Shown here: positions 62,041-64,000 of the stretch, in pieces
Layout of the letters: each line of letters begins with the position of its first letter
Position numbering within the stretch: position 1 is the first letter of the stretch
Source: Microbacterium sp. 5K110
GTDB taxonomy: Bacteria > Actinomycetota > Actinomycetes > Actinomycetales > Microbacteriaceae
Length of the DNA stretch: 64,000 nucleotides
Assembly (NCBI RefSeq): GCF_005774735.1
Contig: NZ_VBUM01000003.1
Coordinates: 53,777-117,776 of the forward strand
Reading direction: 5' to 3'
Notes under the pieces: model-generated
The model's input: only the letters and a program-made list of their open reading frames with translations
What the model was told of the DNA's origin: nothing
Database searches by the model: none
Translations under genes and position numbers: made by a program

Positions 62041-62964
62041 TCAGACGCCGTCGCGCAGGACGTCGAGCGCGTGCTGCAGGTCGGCCGGGTACGGCGACTC
62101 GAAGCTCGCCCACTCCCCCGTCGCCGGGTGCGCGAAGGCGAGCCGGTGCGCGTGCAGCCACTGCCGCGTGAGTCCGAGGCGCGCCGAAAGGGTGGGGTCC
62201 GCGCCGTAGAGCGGGTCGCCGGCGCACGGGTGCCGGTGCGCGGCCATGTGCACGCGGATCTGGTGCGTCCGGCCGGTCTCGAGGTGGATCTCCAGGAGCG
62301 ACGCCCGGGGGAAGGCCTCGAGGGTCTCGTAGTGGGTCACCGAGTCCTTGCCGTCGGGCGTGACAGCGAACTTCCACGAGTGGTGCGGATGCCGCCCGAT
62401 CGGCGCGTCGATCGTGCCGGTGAGCGGGTCGGGGTGTCCCTGCACGACCGCGTGGTAGATCTTGTCGACCGTGCGGTCCTTGAACGCCGCCTTGAGCACC
62501 GTGTAGGCCCGCTCGGTCTTGGCCACGACCATGAGACCGCTCGTGCCCACGTCGAGGCGGTGGACGACGCCGCGCCGTTCGGCCGCACCGCTGGTGGCGA
62601 TGCGGAAGCCGGCGGCGGCGAGGGCCCCGAGGACGGTCGGCCCCTCCCACCCCACGGAGGGGTGGGCGGCGACGCCGGACGGCTTGTCGACCACGACGAT
62701 GTCGTCGTCGTCCCACACGATGCCGAGATCGGGCACGGCCACCGGCACGATCTCGGGATCGCGCTTGGGCTCCCACTCGACGCTCAACCACGTGTCGGCA
62801 CGCAGGCGATCCGAACGGCCGACGGTGCGCCCGTCGACGGTCACGCCGCCGGCGTCGGCGACGTCGGCGGCGAATGTCCGCGAGAAACCGAGCAGCTTGG
62901 CCAACGCCTGATCGACGCGCGCCCCGTCGAGCCCGTCGGGGACGGGGAGACTCCGGGAGTCCAT
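62041..62964 (-). CDS. rluD: RluA/RluD family pseudouridine synthase
   Basis: Encodes 307 residues. An N-terminal S4 RNA-binding domain ([20 protein letters not shown]) is followed by the catalytic domain with [16 protein letters not shown], whose Asp is the nucleophile, and the RluA-type [14 protein letters not shown]. It isomerises uridines in 23S rRNA or tRNA. The lspA-rluD neighbourhood is a conserved actinobacterial order that supports RluD. The ATG at 62964 lies 1 nt after the lspA stop, so they are co-translated. Confidence 0.92.
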   Translation of the reverse strand: MDSRSLPVPDGLDGARVDQALAKLLGFSRTFAADVADAGGVTVDGRTVGRSDRLRADTWLSVEWEPKRDPEIVPVAVPDLGIVWDDDDIVVVDKPSGVAAHPSVGWEGPTVLGALAAAGFRIATSGAAERRGVVHRLDVGTSGLMVVAKTERAYTVLKAAFKDRTVDKIYHAVVQGHPDPLTGTIDAPIGRHPHHSWKFAVTPDGKDSVTHYETLEAFPRASLLEIHLETGRTHQIRVHMAAHRHPCAGDPLYGADPTLSARLGLTRQWLHAHRLAFAHPATGEWASFESPYPADLQHALDVLRDGV

Positions 62965-62965
62965 G

Positions 62966-63559
62966 TCAGCGGGCACCCTGCTCGCCGGGGGCCTCGACCG
63001 TGCCCTCGGCCACAGGTTCGGTCGCGGACGCCTCACGCGAGGCGCGCGTCTCGCGCGTGCCGTCCAACCGCAGACCGAAGAGGACGAGGAGAGCCACCGA
63101 GATCATCATCGAGACGATGAAGATGTCGGCGACGTTGTAGATCGCGGGCATCATCCACGGCGTCGAGATGAAATCGACGACGTGGCCGACCGGGAAGCCG
63201 GGGGCGCGCAGAAGGCGATCGGTGAGGTTGCCGAGCACGCCGCCGAGGAGCAGCCCCAGGACGACGGCCCACAGACGCGAGCGCACCCGGGTGACGGCGA
63301 GGAACACGATGATGCCGGCGACGACCGCCAGCGCGATCGTGAAGATCCACGTGACACCCTCACCGAGCGAGAACGCCGCGCCCGGATTGCGCACGAGATA
63401 GAACTGCAGGGCCTCGCCGATCACGGGGACGACGCGCTCCTGCGGAAGGTTCTCGATGGCGACCGTCTTCGCCAACTGGTCGGCGGCCAGCACCATCGCC
63501 GCGAGAATCGCGACGAGGGCGCCGGCCGCCGCCGAACGCAGAGGAGATCGACTGCGCAA
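62966..63559 (-). CDS. lspA: Lipoprotein signal peptidase (signal peptidase II)
   Basis: Encodes 197 residues with four membrane spans. The catalytic Asp pair is in HVVDFI and [22 protein letters not shown] is the conserved third block. It cleaves lipoprotein signal peptides before the lipidated Cys; CtaC in this window is a likely client. The C-terminal 40 residues are hydrophilic and variable. TTG at 63559 is taken as start; it lies 9 nt after the divIVA stop, so the two genes form a transcription unit with rluD. Confidence 0.93.
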   Translation of the reverse strand: MRSRSPLRSAAAGALVAILAAMVLAADQLAKTVAIENLPQERVVPVIGEALQFYLVRNPGAAFSLGEGVTWIFTIALAVVAGIIVFLAVTRVRSRLWAVVLGLLLGGVLGNLTDRLLRAPGFPVGHVVDFISTPWMMPAIYNVADIFIVSMMISVALLVLFGLRLDGTRETRASREASATEPVAEGTVEAPGEQGAR

Positions 63560-63568
63560 AGAGTCGGC

Positions 63569-64000
63569 CTACAGACCGATCGCCGAGACGGGCGTCGAGC
63601 CCGACGACGAACCGGCGGTGTCGAGGTCGCGGAGCTGACCCTCGATGTAGGAACGCAGCTGCGAGCGGTAGTCGCGCTCGAAGTTGCGCAGCTCGGTGAT
63701 GCGACCCTCGAGCGTGGTGCGCTCCTTCTCGAGACGGGCACGCTCTTCACGGCCCTGCTTCTCGGCCTCGGCCACGATCGACGCGGCCTGGGCCTGAGCC
63801 TCGGAGACGAGCTGGTCGCGCTGGGCCTTGCCCTCGGCGACGTGCTCGTCGTGCAGGCGCTGGGCCAGCTCGATGATGCCGGCGCTCTGCGCGGCGGGGG
63901 CGGCGTCGGACTCGACCGCGGCGGGCGCGGGGGCCGGAGCGGGCACCTCGGAGACGACGGGCTCTTCAGCCTTGGGCGCCTCGGCGGCGGGGGTCGCGGG
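63569..64000 (-). CDS. divIVA: DivIVA domain protein, N-terminus beyond window
   Basis: Partial: the frame is open to the right edge, so only the C-terminal 143 or so residues are seen. A Pro/Ala/Glu-rich linker (PAPAPAPAAVESDAAPAAQS) is followed by a long coiled coil (about ELAQRLHDEHVAEGKAQRDQ through EKERTTLEGRITELRNFERD) and YRSQLRSYIEGQLRDLD, the conserved DivIVA/Wag31 C-terminus. It localises to cell poles and directs wall growth in Actinobacteria. It ends 9 nt before the lspA start on the same strand. Confidence 0.92.
   Translation of the reverse strand, partial: PATPAAEAPKAEEPVVSEVPAPAPAPAAVESDAAPAAQSAGIIELAQRLHDEHVAEGKAQRDQLVSEAQAQAASIVAEAEKQGREERARLEKERTTLEGRITELRNFERDYRSQLRSYIEGQLRDLDTAGSSSGSTPVSAIGL

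Overview
The window is about 64 kb of GC-rich (roughly 70%) actinobacterial chromosome. Gene content and order point to Microbacteriaceae, most likely Microbacterium: the divIVA-lspA-rluD-dnaE block, the hisD-nrdR-pyrD block, erpA next to ctaC, a ctaE-qcrCAB cytochrome bcc operon with a dihaem QcrC, and proteins of DUF3043, DUF3054, DUF6412 and SCO4848 type. Coding is dense on both strands, codons are strongly G/C-ending, and GTG or TTG starts are common. I saw no rRNA, tRNA, CRISPR array, insertion sequence, prophage or integrase. This is core chromosome with small accessory insertions, not an island.

Layout. 0.2-7 kb: rpsA and a small membrane gene (minus), then two paralogous secreted lytic-transglycosylase-like proteins in opposite orientation flanking an AarF/UbiB-type kinase and a PadR regulator. 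7-16 kb: pgi, a CoA-type NUDIX hydrolase, an SDR, msrB-msrA, a GntR regulator with a P-loop kinase-like protein, an FAD oxidoreductase and unknown proteins. 16-26 kb: trhO-GNAT, a tightly overlapping GT2/EEP-phosphatase/membrane-protein operon, catalase, a photolyase relative with a DUF2256 zinc protein, a PPOX stress protein, a cold-shock protein and a fatty acid desaturase. 26-41 kb: a two-component system, a second Oxa1-type insertase, an MFS exporter, an HxlR/NmrA divergent pair, a FUSC-like protein, a Lon N-domain protein, a 5'-3' exonuclease, a PHP protein and trpD. 41-52 kb: the respiratory core, with ctaE-qcrC-qcrA-qcrB on plus and erpA, ctaC-ctaD-ctaF and a PP2C phosphatase on minus. 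51-64 kb: an M20 dipeptidase, DUF3043, pyrD, nrdR, hisD, a membrane protein, dnaE, NUDIX, rluD, lspA and a DivIVA gene cut by the right edge.

How genes work together. QcrCAB plus CtaCDEF would form the menaquinol:oxygen bcc-aa3 supercomplex of Actinobacteria. ErpA would supply Fe-S clusters, for example to the Rieske protein. MsrA, MsrB, catalase, the PPOX protein and the photolyase relative form a scattered stress and repair complement. LspA and the lipobox of CtaC belong to one maturation route. The two lytic-transglycosylase-like proteins and DivIVA belong to envelope growth.

Most notable observations: (1) a member of the iron-sulfur bacterial cryptochrome/photolyase family whose C-terminal cluster cysteines are replaced, translationally coupled to a 51-aa DUF2256 gene; (2) a heptamer, GGATGCC/GGCATCC, seen about 99 times by hand count, roughly six times the composition-based expectation and nearly absent from highly expressed genes; (3) a desaturase whose only well-placed start appears to be ATC; (4) a coding-like open stretch fused in frame ahead of the cold-shock gene; (5) about sixteen genes with a TAnnnT -10-like element 6-7 nt before the start, the pattern expected of leaderless mRNAs; (6) a convergent, split arrangement of the bcc-aa3 genes. 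No complete new multigene system stands out. The photolyase/DUF2256 pair and the iterated heptamer are the best leads.
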